Positions 55,082 to 64,000 of a stretch of DNA of 64,000 nucleotides are shown here, piece after piece. The stretch's first letter is position 1. Each line of letters starts with the position of its first letter. Position numbers and translations under genes: made by a program. Under the pieces are notes generated by a model. That model did not search any database. It was given only the letters and a program-made list of their open reading frames with translations, and was not told where the DNA came from. This DNA is from Streptomyces hygroscopicus (lineage in GTDB: Bacteria; Actinomycetota; Actinomycetes; Streptomycetales; Streptomycetaceae). Location of the stretch: contig CP018627.1 in assembly GCA_002021875.1 (NCBI GenBank), positions 3,286,001 through 3,350,000 of the forward strand, in the 5' to 3' direction.

Positions 55082-56112
55082 CGCCCACTCCGCTTCTCGG
55101 CGTGTCCGCCGAACTCACTGCGCATGGCGGACAGCACCCGGTCGGCGAACTCGCCGAGGCCCCGGGACTCGAACCGGTCGCTGAGCGCCGTGGTGATCAC
55201 GGCGGCGGGTACGCCCTCGTCGACCGCGGCCAGTACCGTCCACCGCCCTTCGCCGGAGTCCGAGACGCGCCCGGTGAACTCGTCCAGCTTCGGTGACCTG
55301 GCCAGTGCGTCCGCGGTGAGGTCGACGAGCCAGGAGCCCACGACCGAGCCGCGGCGCCACACCTCGGCGACCTCGCCGACGTCGATCTCGTACTGGTACG
55401 CCTCCGGCTCGCGCAGCGGGGTGGTCTCCGCGTCCGCGGAGCGCTTGCGAAGCCCGGCGTCCGCGTGCTCGATGATGCTGAGCCCCTCGGCGATCGCGGC
55501 CATCATTCCGTACTCGACCCCGTTGTGGACCATCTTCACGAAGTGGCCGGCCCCGCTCGGACCGCAGTGCAGATAGCCCTCCGGCGCCGACCCGTTGGCG
55601 TGCCTGCTCGGTGTCGGCTCGGCGGAGCCGGTGCCGGGCGCGATGGTGCGGAAGATGGGATCGAGCCGGGAGACGGGCTCCTGCTCGCCGCCGATCATGA
55701 GGCAGTAGCCGCGTTCAAGTCCCCAGACACCGCCCGAGGTTCCGCAGTCCAGATAGTGCAGGCGGTGCGGAGCGAGCTGTGCCGCGCGGGTGATGTCGTC
55801 GCGGTAGTAGGAGTTGCCACCGTCGATGACCGCGTCGTCCGGGTCGAGGAGGTCGGTGAGCTGATCGAGGGTGGACTGTACGACGGCGGCGGGCAGCATC
55901 AGCCAGACGGCCCGTGGCCGCTCCAGCTTCGCCACCAGGTCGCCGAGTGAGCGGGCGGCGACGGCGCCCTCGCCTTCCAGCTCCCGCACCGCGCTCTCGT
56001 TGACGTCATAGACCACACAGTGGTGTCCGTCGCGCGTCAGCCGGCGCACGAGGTTCGCGCCCATCCGGCCGAGCCCGATCATGCCGAGCTGCATGGGGGT
56101 GTCGGTAGCCAT
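55078..56112 (-). CDS. gnd: 6-phosphogluconate dehydrogenase, decarboxylating, short type
   Basis: The 344-aa protein is the short (about 300-350 aa) form of 6PGDH, with the motif LGMIGLGRMGANLVRRL, GTSGGVWGLERGYCLMIGG and KMVHNGVEYGMM. It forms ribulose 5-phosphate, CO2 and NAD(P)H. The ATG at 56112 (GGAGAG upstream) is preferred over 56127. It is coupled by ATGA to zwf and lies 27 bp after tkt. Confidence 0.95.
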   Translation of the reverse strand: MATDTPMQLGMIGLGRMGANLVRRLTRDGHHCVVYDVNESAVRELEGEGAVAARSLGDLVAKLERPRAVWLMLPAAVVQSTLDQLTDLLDPDDAVIDGGNSYYRDDITRAAQLAPHRLHYLDCGTSGGVWGLERGYCLMIGGEQEPVSRLDPIFRTIAPGTGSAEPTPSRHANGSAPEGYLHCGPSGAGHFVKMVHNGVEYGMMAAIAEGLSIIEHADAGLRKRSADAETTPLREPEAYQYEIDVGEVAEVWRRGSVVGSWLVDLTADALARSPKLDEFTGRVSDSGEGRWTVLAAVDEGVPAAVITTALSDRFESRGLGEFADRVLSAMRSEFGGHAEKRSGR

Positions 56113-56139
56113 GTGCTCTCCTGTCACGTCATCGCCCGC

Positions 56140-58188
56140 TCAGCCCGAAGCCACCAGCTCGCGCGCCACCTGCGCGACGCGCTCGGGGGTGAATCCGAAC
56201 TTCGTGAGCAGTTGTTTGAGGGGTGCGGAGGCGCCGAAGGTGTGCATTCCGACGATGGCCCCGCCGTGGCCGACATACCGGTCCCAGCCGAAGGTGGAGC
56301 CCTCTTCCACCGCGACCCTTCGGGTCACCGCGGGTGGCAGGACCTGGTCGCGGTACTCCCGCGGCTGACGGTCGAACAGCTCCCAGCACGGCATGCTCAC
56401 CACCCGCGAGGCGATGCCTTCGGCGGTGAGCTCCTCGTGCGCGGCCAGGGCCAGGGCCACCTCGGAGCCGGTGGCGAGCAGGATCACCTCGGGCTCGCCC
56501 CGGTCCGCGTCCGCCAGCACATAGGCACCCCACGCGACACCACTGGCCGCCGCGAGCCGATCGCGGTCCAGGGTGGGAAGGGGCTGGCGGGAGAGGACCA
56601 GCGCGGCCGGCTCCCGGCGGAGGGCGGCGACCACCCGCCAGGTCTCGACGACCTCGTTCGCGTCGGCGGGGCGGAGGACCAGCAGCCCGGGCGTCGCGCG
56701 CAGCCCCGCGAGCTGCTCGACGGGCTGGTGGGTGGGGCCGTCCTCGCCGACCCCGATGGAGTCGTGGGTGAAGATGTGCACGGTGGGGATCTCCATCAGC
56801 GCGGAGAGGCGGATGGCCGCCTTGGCATAGTCGGAGAAGATCAGGAACCCGGACCAGTACGGGCGGAGCTTCGTCAGCGCCATTCCGTTGGCGACGGCGG
56901 CGGACGCGTGTTCCCGGACGCCGAAGTGCAGATTGCGCCCGGACCGTGCCCCGGGCTGGAAGTCGCCCGCTCCCCCGAACGTCAGCCGGGTCTTGGTCGA
57001 CGGCGTCAGGTCGGCGGACCCGCCGAGGACCCAGGGCACCGCCTTGGCCACGGCGTTCAGTACCTGACCCGACGAGTCGCGGCTGGCCAGGCCCTTCGGA
57101 TCGGCCGGGAAGGTGGGCAGCGCGGTGTCCCAGCCGTCCGGGAGCTCACGGCGCTGGATGCGCTCCAACTCGTCGGCGAAATCGGGGTACGCACCGCGGT
57201 AGGCGTCGAACATCTTCTCCCAGCCGGTGCGCAATTCGGCGCCCCGGGCGCCGATGCCCCGTGCGAACCAGTCCGGCACACCGTCGGGTACGTGGAAGTC
57301 GGCGTCCGGCGGCATGCCGAGGACGCGCTTGGTGGCTCTGACCCCCTCCGGCCCGAACGGCGCCCCGTGTGCCTTCGGCGAGTCCTCGACCGGTGAGCCG
57401 TAACCGATGTGGCTGTGGACGAGAATCAGGGTCGGGCGCGCGGCCTCGGCCCGGAAGGTGTGGAAGGCGCGGCTGATCCGGTCGAGGTCGTTGGCGTCGG
57501 CGACGGTGGTCACGTTCCAGCCGTAGGCCAGGAAGCGGGCGGCGACGTCCTCGGTGAAGGTGATGTCGGTGTGGCCCTCGATGGTGACCCGGTTGGAGTC
57601 GTAGATCCAGCACAGGTTGGACAGCCGCAAGTGTCCGGCCAGCGACGCCGCCTCGGAGGAGACGCCCTCCATCATGCAGCCGTCCCCGGCGAGCGCGTAC
57701 ACATCGAAGTCGAAGAGCGGGAAGTCCGGGCGGTTGAACCTCGCCGCCAGCCACCGGCCGGCGATCGCCATGCCGACAGAGGTGGCGACCCCCTGTCCGA
57801 GCGGGCCGGTGGTGGTCTCGACGCCGCTCGTCCACCGGTACTCGGGGTGGCCGGGACAGCGCGAGTCGAGCTGCCGGAAGGACTTGAGATCGTCGAGGGT
57901 CACCGCCGGACGGCCCAGCACCTCGTACTCGGGGTCGACCGTGCGGACGCCGGTCAGGTAGAGGAGCGACCAGAGCAGGGCGGAGGCATGGCCCTCGGAG
58001 AGCACGAAACGGTCGCGGTTCGGCCAGATCGGATCGGCGGGGTCGAAGCGCAGAAACCGCTGCCACAGTGTGTACGCGACGGGCGCCATCCCCATCGGCG
58101 TGCCCGGGTGCCCCGAATTCGCCTTTTGCACCGCGTCCATGCACAGTCCGCGGATCGTGTTCACCGACAGCGTGTCCAGGTCGGTCAT
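56140..58188 (-). CDS. tkt: transketolase
   Basis: The 682-aa TPP enzyme has the features AGDGCMMEGVSSEAASLAGHL (TPP/metal), THDSIGVGEDGPTHQPVEQLAGLRA, HFGVREHASAAVANGMAL and SGFLIFSDY. It transfers two-carbon units between pentose and hexose phosphates. It heads the operon tkt-gnd-zwf-tag, divergent from a HAD phosphatase. tal, present in the main streptomycete cluster, is lacking. Two pathways, NADPH supply and sugar phosphate recycling, are thus co-expressed. Confidence 0.95.
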   Translation of the reverse strand: MTDLDTLSVNTIRGLCMDAVQKANSGHPGTPMGMAPVAYTLWQRFLRFDPADPIWPNRDRFVLSEGHASALLWSLLYLTGVRTVDPEYEVLGRPAVTLDDLKSFRQLDSRCPGHPEYRWTSGVETTTGPLGQGVATSVGMAIAGRWLAARFNRPDFPLFDFDVYALAGDGCMMEGVSSEAASLAGHLRLSNLCWIYDSNRVTIEGHTDITFTEDVAARFLAYGWNVTTVADANDLDRISRAFHTFRAEAARPTLILVHSHIGYGSPVEDSPKAHGAPFGPEGVRATKRVLGMPPDADFHVPDGVPDWFARGIGARGAELRTGWEKMFDAYRGAYPDFADELERIQRRELPDGWDTALPTFPADPKGLASRDSSGQVLNAVAKAVPWVLGGSADLTPSTKTRLTFGGAGDFQPGARSGRNLHFGVREHASAAVANGMALTKLRPYWSGFLIFSDYAKAAIRLSALMEIPTVHIFTHDSIGVGEDGPTHQPVEQLAGLRATPGLLVLRPADANEVVETWRVVAALRREPAALVLSRQPLPTLDRDRLAAASGVAWGAYVLADADRGEPEVILLATGSEVALALAAHEELTAEGIASRVVSMPCWELFDRQPREYRDQVLPPAVTRRVAVEEGSTFGWDRYVGHGGAIVGMHTFGASAPLKQLLTKFGFTPERVAQVARELVASG

Positions 58189-58499
58189 GGCTACGCCGCC
58201 CTCCGTGCGCTCGATGGATGTCTGCGCTTGTGCACTGCGTCCACGGGCCTGGCCATAAGGGCCGGAGCTGAGCGGCGGCCGTGCGATGGTGCGGGTCCGG
58301 TTCGGAAGGGACCGCCGTGCCAGACACGATGGTGGGGCGTTCGGCCGAGTGTGGGCCATCTCGTTCGCCCACTTCCACCAGCCTAGGCTCGCCCGTATCC
58401 ACCCTCAACTTCGGCCGCGGGGGACACCGCGGCGACGCGACTGGCCGCCCCCGGCCCCATCGCGCACCCTGGAAGCAGGCGGAGCCGGAGGAGAATGCC
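58189..58499. other. divergent gap between tkt and HAD gene
   Basis: This 311-bp gap has no convincing ORF. It should hold the promoters of both directions. TAGGCT-like -10 sites appear near 58383 on the plus strand, but no operator palindrome was recognised. Confidence 0.35.
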
Positions 58500-59174
58500 A
58501 TGGCCGGACCGATAGCGGCGCTCTTCGATATCGACGAAACGCTGGTGCACACCGGAGGCTCGGGAAAACGGAGTTGGGCCTGGGCATTCGACCGGTTGCA
58601 CGGTGTGGCCGCCGATATCGGAGACCACACCTCGGCCGGGGAGACGGATCCGCAGGTCGGCCGGAAGACCTTCCGGGCCGTGCTCGGCCGCGAACCCAGT
58701 CACGATGAGATGGCCCGCCTCTACGCCGCGTATCTGTGGCATCTGTCGGAGGACATCCGGGCGTCGGAGGGGTATCGCGTCCTGGACGGCGTCGAGGACA
58801 CCCTGCGGCGGATCACGGACGCGGGCATCATCCTCGGGCTGATCTCCGGCGCGATGGAGGGTGCGGCCAGGATCAAGATGGAGCCGGGCCGGCTCGGCCG
58901 CTATTTCGTCTTCGGCGCCTACGGCTCGGACTCCCCGGACCGGGCTGAGATCACCTGTCTGGCGATGGCCAAGGCCGCCCGGCTGCACGGACACGATCTG
59001 GCCCGCTCCGACGTCTACGTGGTCGGGGACACCCCTCGCGACATCGAGGCCGCGCGCGCGGCGAACGCGACCGCGGTCGGGGTCGCCAGCGGCCACTACA
59101 CCGCCGAGGAGCTGCGGGCCGCCCAGGCCGACCACGTGCTCACCTCGCTGACCGAACCGTTCCCGCACATCTGA
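58500..59174 (+). CDS. HAD-superfamily phosphatase, phosphoglycolate-phosphatase-like
   Basis: The 224-aa HAD hydrolase has motif [13 protein letters not shown] (with DxDET), motif II ISGA, a helical cap between, motif III Lys in a helix and motif [16 protein letters not shown]. Substrate is probably a small phosphoester such as phosphoglycolate or a sugar phosphate; its position divergent from the pentose phosphate operon fits. ATG 58500 follows GGAGGAG. Confidence 0.85.
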   Translation: MAGPIAALFDIDETLVHTGGSGKRSWAWAFDRLHGVAADIGDHTSAGETDPQVGRKTFRAVLGREPSHDEMARLYAAYLWHLSEDIRASEGYRVLDGVEDTLRRITDAGIILGLISGAMEGAARIKMEPGRLGRYFVFGAYGSDSPDRAEITCLAMAKAARLHGHDLARSDVYVVGDTPRDIEAARAANATAVGVASGHYTAEELRAAQADHVLTSLTEPFPHI

Positions 59175-59224
59175 GCCGGGAACGGGCGGGCCGACCGCCG
59201 ACTCCCGCCCCCGCCCCCGGCGGC

Positions 59225-59424
59225 TCAGCCCGCCGACGCGTGCGAGGCTTCCTTGCCCTGGTCGTAGGCGGCCCGCGCAGGGTCACGCCCAGTTCGGTGA
59301 GCTCGTACTCGACCCGGGGCGGGATCTCGGGATGGATGGTCCGACGGACCAGACCGTCCCGCTCCAGGGCGCGCAGCGTCTGCGTGAGCATCTTCTCGCT
59401 CACCCCCTCCAGCCTTCTGCGCAG
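59225..59424 (-). pseudogene. HxlR-family regulator remnant
   Basis: The readable part is the HxlR winged helix ([46 protein letters not shown]). The N-terminal third is replaced at about 59424 by sequence from another gene, and the C-terminus ([15 protein letters not shown]) is reached only by a frame change, so the gene is broken at both ends. Confidence 0.75.
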
Positions 59425-59431
59425 CCCCGTG

Positions 59432-59715
59432 TACCACATATCGGCAAGGTGCTCGGCGATGTGTGCCTCTCCCCCGGGCCCGATGTGATCGTCGTGGGCG
59501 GTGAGCTGGTCGATGCCGGTCCGGCCCTGCTGGAGCCGATCGAACGCGAGCTGAACGCGAAGGTGATGCACGGCTCGTGGCCGCCGTTGAGGGTGCGTCC
59601 GGCCGGGCTCGGCCACGCGGCCACCGCCCTCGGCGCCATCGCCCTGCTCCAGCGGCAGTCGCCGGTGCCGCCCCGCTACTCCGTCGATCGGGCGGGGATG
59701 GCCGCGCCCCGGTGA
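59432..59715 (+). pseudogene. C-terminal fragment of a ROK-family repressor/kinase
   Basis: The frame encodes the ROK C-terminal end ([36 protein letters not shown]...[22 protein letters not shown]). The GGELVDAG strand and LG..A..LGA pattern are typical. The N-terminal HTH, nucleotide-binding and zinc motifs are missing. It joins the HxlR remnant head to head within about 10 bp. Confidence 0.72.
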
Positions 59716-59874
59716 GGGCGTGGCGTGGTGAGGCGCGGCGTGGTGGTCGCGCGGGCGGGTGCTCCGCTTACGCCGCTCTGGGCGGTCCGCTCGGTGTGGA
59801 GACCCGGGTCATGACGGTGATTTGATCGGTCTCCTCGGACGGACTCGTTCGGACGCCGCGAGACAGGGGTGAGC

Positions 59875-59982
59875 ATGGCCGGCAGGGACGGGCGAGTGCC
59901 CAGGATCGACGACGACGCGGCCATACGGCGGTGGCCGCGGCGCACGGACGGCGAGCGCCTGCCTGCCGGGGAGGCGCCGTGA
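59875..59982 (+). CDS. 35-aa ORF coupled to the histidine kinase gene
   Basis: An ATG-started ORF encodes a charged, Arg/Asp-rich peptide (RIDDDAAIRRWPRRTDGERL) of 35 residues whose stop overlaps the GTG of the kinase gene (GTGA). It might be a coupling leader or the eroded end of a response-regulator gene. No family likeness was seen. Confidence 0.45.
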   Translation: MAGRDGRVPRIDDDAAIRRWPRRTDGERLPAGEAP

Positions 59983-61481
59983 AGCTGACCACCCGCATCG
60001 CCCTCGCGGTCGGCCTCAGCGTGCCCCTGCTGGTGCTGGCCTCCGGCTGGCTGCTGCTGCATCTGGTCACCGATGACCTGCGTGCGCGCCAGGACTCCCA
60101 GTTGCGCGCCCGCGCGACGGTCCTCGCCAAGAACGCCAAGGCGTTCCTGGAGGTCGCCGGGGCCGACCGCCCGGTCATGGAGCAGGCCCGGCAGCGGCGG
60201 CTGGTCAACTCCGCGCGGGACGTGGGCGTCCGGCTGACCGCGCCCGGGGCCCCCGGGGGCACGATCACGGCCGGCCCGCAGCCCGATCCGTTCCCCTCGC
60301 TGCCCCGCAGTGCGCCGAAGCCGGTCACCGTGACCTCCGGTGACACGGACTGGCTGGCCCTGTCGCTGCGGGTCGGTGCCGCCAAGAAGGGCGACACACC
60401 GCCGAATCTGTGGCTGTTCTCGCCGGACACCGCCGAGGAGGAGCTGGCGCTGGTGCGCCGGCGGGTGGTGCTCGGGGCGCTGCTGGCCGCGCCCCTGGCC
60501 GGGACCACCGCCTGGGCCATCGCCACCCGGGCGGTCCTGCCGCTGCGGCGGCTGCAGCGGCGTACCAGCGGTCTGGACCCCAGGACCAGCGCCGCGCGCC
60601 TGGAGCACACCCCGACCCGTATCGCCGAGGTCGACGACCTGGCGTACACGGTGCGGACGGTGCTCGCCCGCTACGACGAGCAGGTCGAACGCACCGGGGA
60701 GGCGCTGGCCACCGCCCGCGCGTTCGCCGCGACCGCGTCCCACGAGCTGCGCACCCCGCTGATGAGCATGCGCACCAACATCGACATCCTCACCGACCAC
60801 CCCGGTCTGGATCCCGGCGACCGGGCGGAGGTGCTCGAGGACCTGGGGCGCGAGCACGCCCGGCTGCTCGGGTTGCTGGTGATGCTCAGGGCACTCGCGC
60901 AGGGCGACCTGGTCGAGGCGGACGCGTTCGCCTCGCTGGACCTGGCGGAGCTGGTGGACGCGTCGGTCTCCGGCCTGCGGCGCACCCACGCGGGCGCCGA
61001 GGTGTCCGTGCACACCACCACGGGGCTGCTGGTGCACGGCTGGGAGGAGGGGCTGCGCTCGGCGCTGGACAACCTGCTGACCAACGCCTGGACCCATGGC
61101 CGCGCCGCCGACGGTACCGCCCGCATCGAGGTCACCCTGCGCGCCTCCCGCGACCCGCGTGACCCGGCCGCCGTGCTCACCGTGGACGACCACGGCCCCG
61201 GCATCCCGCCCGAGCGCCGCGAGGAGGTCTTCCAGCGGTTCCGGCGGGGCCCGGACAGCCCCGGATCCGGCCTCGGCCTGACCCTGGTCGCCCAGCAGAT
61301 CGACCTGCACCGGGGCCGGATCGCCGTGCTGGACCGGCCCGACGGGCGGCCCGGCACACGCTTCGAGGTGCGGCTGCCGGCCACCGACGTCCGGGACGTG
61401 GAGAGCACCCTGCTGCTCCTGCGCCGGGACTGGCTGACCGGCCGCCACCAGCTCGCACCGGCCTCCGAAACCCAGGTGTGA
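59979..61481 (+). CDS. orphan sensor histidine kinase
   Basis: The 500-aa kinase has two membrane helices (about residues 7-31 and 160-185) around an extracytoplasmic domain of about 130 residues, a HAMP-like region, HisKA with His255 in ATASHELRTPL, and a HATPase domain with DNLLTNAWTHG, VDDHGPGIP and GSGLGLTLV. It should autophosphorylate and pass phosphate to a response regulator. No regulator gene lies next to it. The GTG start has GGGGAGG upstream. Confidence 0.9.
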   Translation: MKLTTRIALAVGLSVPLLVLASGWLLLHLVTDDLRARQDSQLRARATVLAKNAKAFLEVAGADRPVMEQARQRRLVNSARDVGVRLTAPGAPGGTITAGPQPDPFPSLPRSAPKPVTVTSGDTDWLALSLRVGAAKKGDTPPNLWLFSPDTAEEELALVRRRVVLGALLAAPLAGTTAWAIATRAVLPLRRLQRRTSGLDPRTSAARLEHTPTRIAEVDDLAYTVRTVLARYDEQVERTGEALATARAFAATASHELRTPLMSMRTNIDILTDHPGLDPGDRAEVLEDLGREHARLLGLLVMLRALAQGDLVEADAFASLDLAELVDASVSGLRRTHAGAEVSVHTTTGLLVHGWEEGLRSALDNLLTNAWTHGRAADGTARIEVTLRASRDPRDPAAVLTVDDHGPGIPPERREEVFQRFRRGPDSPGSGLGLTLVAQQIDLHRGRIAVLDRPDGRPGTRFEVRLPATDVRDVESTLLLLRRDWLTGRHQLAPASETQV

Positions 61482-61562
61482 GCCGCCGGACACCGAGCGC
61501 GGTCCCGATCAGGGCCGTACGGCCGCCATCTGCCGCCTCATGGCATGGAGCTTCCCGGCCGC

Positions 61563-62396
61563 TCACGAAGGGCCCTTCATGAAGTTCACGAGCAGGTCGC
61601 AGAACGCCGCGGGCTGCTCCAGCGGTGCCAGATGTCCCGCGCCCGGGATGACCACCACTCCGCCCGCGCCCAGCTCATCCGCCAGACCCTCGCCCCCGTG
61701 GAAGAAGTCGGGCATGTCGCGCTCGCCGACGCCCACCACGGCCGGGACGCCGAGTGTGCGCAACGCGGCCGGGTCCTCGTCCAGCGGGTCCGCCGCCCGG
61801 GCCGGTTCGCCATGGGTGAGCTGGGACCGCAACTGGTCGCGCAGCATGCGGGCCGCGTGCGCCCGCGCTTCGCGGGGTGCGTCCGCGGCCGTCCAGGCGT
61901 CGACCCCGGCCCGTACGGCGGCGTCGATGTCACCGGCGTCCAGTGCCGTTCGCTCGCTGTCCCAGGCCCGCCGCAGGCGAGGGGAAGGTGGTTGGTCATG
62001 GGGGCGGTAGCCCACCAGGACCAGGCCCGCCACCCGGCCGGGTGCCGTGACGGCCACCTGGAGCGCCACCAGCGCGCCGAGCGAGTTCCCGGCCAGCACG
62101 AAGCGGTCGACCCCGAGGTGGTCGAGCGTGGCGAGGACGTCCGCCCAGGGTGCCACCACGCGCTCGTCGGGCACGAGCGCCGCACCGTGGCCGGGCAGGT
62201 CCAGGGCGATGGCCCGGACACCGGCCTCGGCGAGCAGCGGTAGGTGCGCCCGCCACATGGTGCGGTCCGTGGGCCGGGCGTGGAGCAGGACGACGGCGCG
62301 CCCGTGGCCCGCCTCGTCAAAGGGCAGCAGCATGGATCGGTCTTTCGTCGGTGAAGGTGCGCAGAGGGAGGCCGGCCGCACGGGTGTGGCCGTCAT
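61563..62396 (-). CDS. alpha/beta hydrolase
   Basis: The 277-aa protein has the alpha/beta hydrolase layout: [12 protein letters not shown] (oxyanion region), nucleophile elbow [11 protein letters not shown] and catalytic His in [13 protein letters not shown]. Esterase or lactonase activity on an unknown substrate is likely. The ATG at 62396 overlaps the aldo/keto reductase stop (ATGA); the ATG at 62333 (MLLPFDEAG) begins where homologous text starts, so 21 extra residues are uncertain. Confidence 0.85.
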   Translation of the reverse strand: MTATPVRPASLCAPSPTKDRSMLLPFDEAGHGRAVVLLHARPTDRTMWRAHLPLLAEAGVRAIALDLPGHGAALVPDERVVAPWADVLATLDHLGVDRFVLAGNSLGALVALQVAVTAPGRVAGLVLVGYRPHDQPPSPRLRRAWDSERTALDAGDIDAAVRAGVDAWTAADAPREARAHAARMLRDQLRSQLTHGEPARAADPLDEDPAALRTLGVPAVVGVGERDMPDFFHGGEGLADELGAGGVVVIPGAGHLAPLEQPAAFCDLLVNFMKGPS

Positions 62397-63292
62397 ACGG
62401 CGTCGGTGAGCTCGTCGATCTCTTCGCCGCTCAGGCGCAGTCGCGCCGTGGCCACGTTGTCCTCCAGGTGGGCCACCTTGGAGGTGCCGGGGATGGGCAG
62501 CATGGCCTCGGAGCGGGCCAGCAACCAGGCGAGTGCGACCTGGGAGGGGGTGGCGCCGTGTGCGGAGGCGATGCGGTCGACCGGGCCGCCGGGCCGGGTG
62601 AGCCGGCCGGCGCCCACCGGGGCCCAGGGGATGAAGCCGATGCCGTGGCGGGTGCAGTGGTCGAGAACGTCGGCGGAGCCGCGGTCGGTGAGGTTGTAGC
62701 GGTTCTGGACGGTGGCGATGTCGGCGATCCGCCGGGCCTGCTCGATCTGGTCGACGGTCACCTGGGACAGGCCGATCGCGACGATCTTGCCTTCGTCCTG
62801 GAGCGCCCTCAATTCACCGACCTGGTCCTCCAGCGGGACCTTCGGGTCGACGCGGTGGAGCTGGAACAGGTCGATGTGGTCCCGGCCGAGGCGGCGCAGG
62901 CTCATCTCGGCCTGCTGGCGCAGGTATTCGGGGCGCCCGACCGGCGGCCATGCCGCGGGGCCCAGGCGCACCGGTCCCTGATCGGTTTCGATCACGTCGG
63001 GGCCGTTGCGGGTGAGACCGGCCTTGGTGGCGATGAGGACGTCGTCCGGGTAGGGGTGGATGGCCTCCCGGATGATCTCCTCGCTGACGTGCGGCCCGTA
63101 GGAGTCGGCGGTGTCGATGAGCTGGACGCCGAGTTCGACGGCGCGGCGGACCACGCGGAGGCACTCCTCGCGGTCGTCGGGTTCGCCCCATACGCCGAGT
63201 CCGGTGAGTCGCATGGCGCCGAAGCCCAGCCGGGCCACCTTCTTCCCGGCGATCTCGAAACTGCCGGTGGCGTGGGCGAGGGATGCGGTCAC
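62393..63292 (-). CDS. aldo/keto reductase
   Basis: The 299-aa AKR shows FGAMRLTG, the catalytic Asp/Tyr in [15 protein letters not shown], the Lys in LIATKAG, and the [10 protein letters not shown] and IPIPGTSK-like cofactor segment. It reduces carbonyls with NADPH. GTG start overlaps the upstream regulator stop (GTGA) and its stop overlaps the hydrolase start, so the three form a coupled operon. Confidence 0.92.
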   Translation of the reverse strand: MTASLAHATGSFEIAGKKVARLGFGAMRLTGLGVWGEPDDREECLRVVRRAVELGVQLIDTADSYGPHVSEEIIREAIHPYPDDVLIATKAGLTRNGPDVIETDQGPVRLGPAAWPPVGRPEYLRQQAEMSLRRLGRDHIDLFQLHRVDPKVPLEDQVGELRALQDEGKIVAIGLSQVTVDQIEQARRIADIATVQNRYNLTDRGSADVLDHCTRHGIGFIPWAPVGAGRLTRPGGPVDRIASAHGATPSQVALAWLLARSEAMLPIPGTSKVAHLEDNVATARLRLSGEEIDELTDAV

Positions 63293-64000
63293 GAGCGGGG
63301 GTTTCCTTCCTCTGTGGTGGTGCTCCGTTCCGCGGAGGCGGTGCTCTGCTGGGCGGAAGCGGTGCTCTGCTCGGCGAGCCGGCGCAGCAGGATCAGGCCA
63401 TCGCCGCTGGTGCTGCCGGGTTCCGCGCTGTAGATGGACAGGTGCTGTCCCGGGGCGCTGGTGACGGCCAGCGCTTCGAAGTGCAGATGGAGTTCACCGA
63501 CCCGCGGGTGCCGGAAGTGCTTGTCCTCGTGGGTGCGCGGGCGGACCTCGTAGCGGGCCCACAAGGTGGCGAACGCGGGGCTGCGCACGCTCAGCTCGCC
63601 GACGACGCGTTCGATGCGCTCATCGCCCGGGAACCGCGACGACGCCGCCCGCAGATTGCTCACCGCGGTCCCCGCCGCCTTCTCCCAGTCACCGTAGAAC
63701 TCCTGGGCGAAGGCATCAAGGAAGATCATCCGGAGCAGGTTGTCGTACCGGGCGAAACCGCGGTAGAGCTCCCGCGCCATCGCGTTCGCGGCGAGGATGT
63801 CCTGGGCCGCGCCGACGACGAAGGCGGGCACGTCGTGCATGCCGTCCATCAGCCGCCGCAGCTCGGGGCCGACGGTCGCCGTCGAGGACACGGACGGCCC
63901 GAGGACGGGCAGGCCGAGCCGGAACAGATGCGCCGCCGCGGCGTCGTCGAGCCTCAGCGCCCGCGCGATCGCCTGGAGCACCTGCTCGGACGGGTGCCGC
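63289..64000 (-). CDS. XRE regulator with MmyB-like ligand domain (5' end outside window)
   Basis: The visible 237 residues begin at the end of the HTH ([22 protein letters not shown]) and continue with the MmyB-like ligand domain ([22 protein letters not shown]... [12 protein letters not shown]... [18 protein letters not shown]). These regulators sense fatty-acid-like ligands and usually control a neighbouring reductase, here the coupled aldo/keto reductase. The C-terminus holds a short repeat ([16 protein letters not shown]). The start lies beyond 64000. Confidence 0.88.
   Translation of the reverse strand, partial: RHPSEQVLQAIARALRLDDAAAAHLFRLGLPVLGPSVSSTATVGPELRRLMDGMHDVPAFVVGAAQDILAANAMARELYRGFARYDNLLRMIFLDAFAQEFYGDWEKAAGTAVSNLRAASSRFPGDERIERVVGELSVRSPAFATLWARYEVRPRTHEDKHFRHPRVGELHLHFEALAVTSAPGQHLSIYSAEPGSTSGDGLILLRRLAEQSTASAQQSTASAERSTTTEEGNPRS

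Overview
The window is very GC-rich, densely packed actinobacterial chromosome that looks like Streptomyces. The signs are ATGA/GTGA-coupled operons, many GTG starts, twin-arginine and long secretory signal peptides, a WhiJ-type XRE/DUF397/HATPase trio, F420- and FMN-dependent luciferase-like enzymes, and a perfect CebR-type operator. Metabolic, transport and secreted genes are mixed with small regulators, which suggests a chromosome arm rather than the conserved core. No rRNA, tRNA, CRISPR array, insertion sequence or phage gene was recognised.

1-7.8 kb: a secreted protein with a PknH-like sensor-domain look, a membrane-anchored HTH protein, and a very large HEAT-like protein whose N-terminus is about 30 copies of a hexapeptide. 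A 9-bp-period satellite region follows. 7.8-12.4 kb: a coupled operon of betaine-aldehyde-type dehydrogenase, APC permease and GMC (choline-dehydrogenase-type) oxidoreductase, probably choline to glycine betaine. 12.6-17.4 kb: a 1230-aa secreted subtilase and a LuxR-type regulator. 17.5-20.8 kb: an IclR regulator, a secreted tandem SGNH/CE2-like esterase behind a CebR box, and a blasticidin-S-deaminase-like protein.

20.9-27.5 kb: a sulfone/sulfonate scavenging locus: LysR regulator, a probably leaderless Cys-Cys-Cys leader peptide, then sfnG, an FMN reductase, an SfnB/MsuC-type flavoprotein and ssuD. 27.5-29.2 kb: the DUF397/XRE/HATPase module. 29.2-31.5 kb: a Tat-exported GH95-like glycosidase. 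31.7-40.3 kb: an oligopeptide-type ABC importer led by a C45 Ntn-hydrolase, divergent from an RpiR regulator and a NodB-fold amidohydrolase; the substrate is unknown. 40.5-47.5 kb: an SAV_915-like protein, a LysA-type decarboxylase with a strong hairpin, then kdpFABC preceded by an extra 27-aa membrane peptide.

47.5-53 kb: a TetR regulator and an SDR sharing a TGGAC-N6-GTCCA operator, then a stretch of gene remnants around an exported HD-domain protein and a LysR regulator. 53-58.2 kb: a coupled tkt-gnd-zwf-tag operon joining the pentose phosphate pathway to an alkylation-repair glycosylase. 58.5-61.5 kb: a HAD phosphatase, fused remnants of HxlR and ROK genes, and an orphan histidine kinase behind a 35-aa ORF. 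61.5-64 kb: a coupled set of XRE/MmyB-like regulator (cut by the window edge), aldo/keto reductase and alpha/beta hydrolase.
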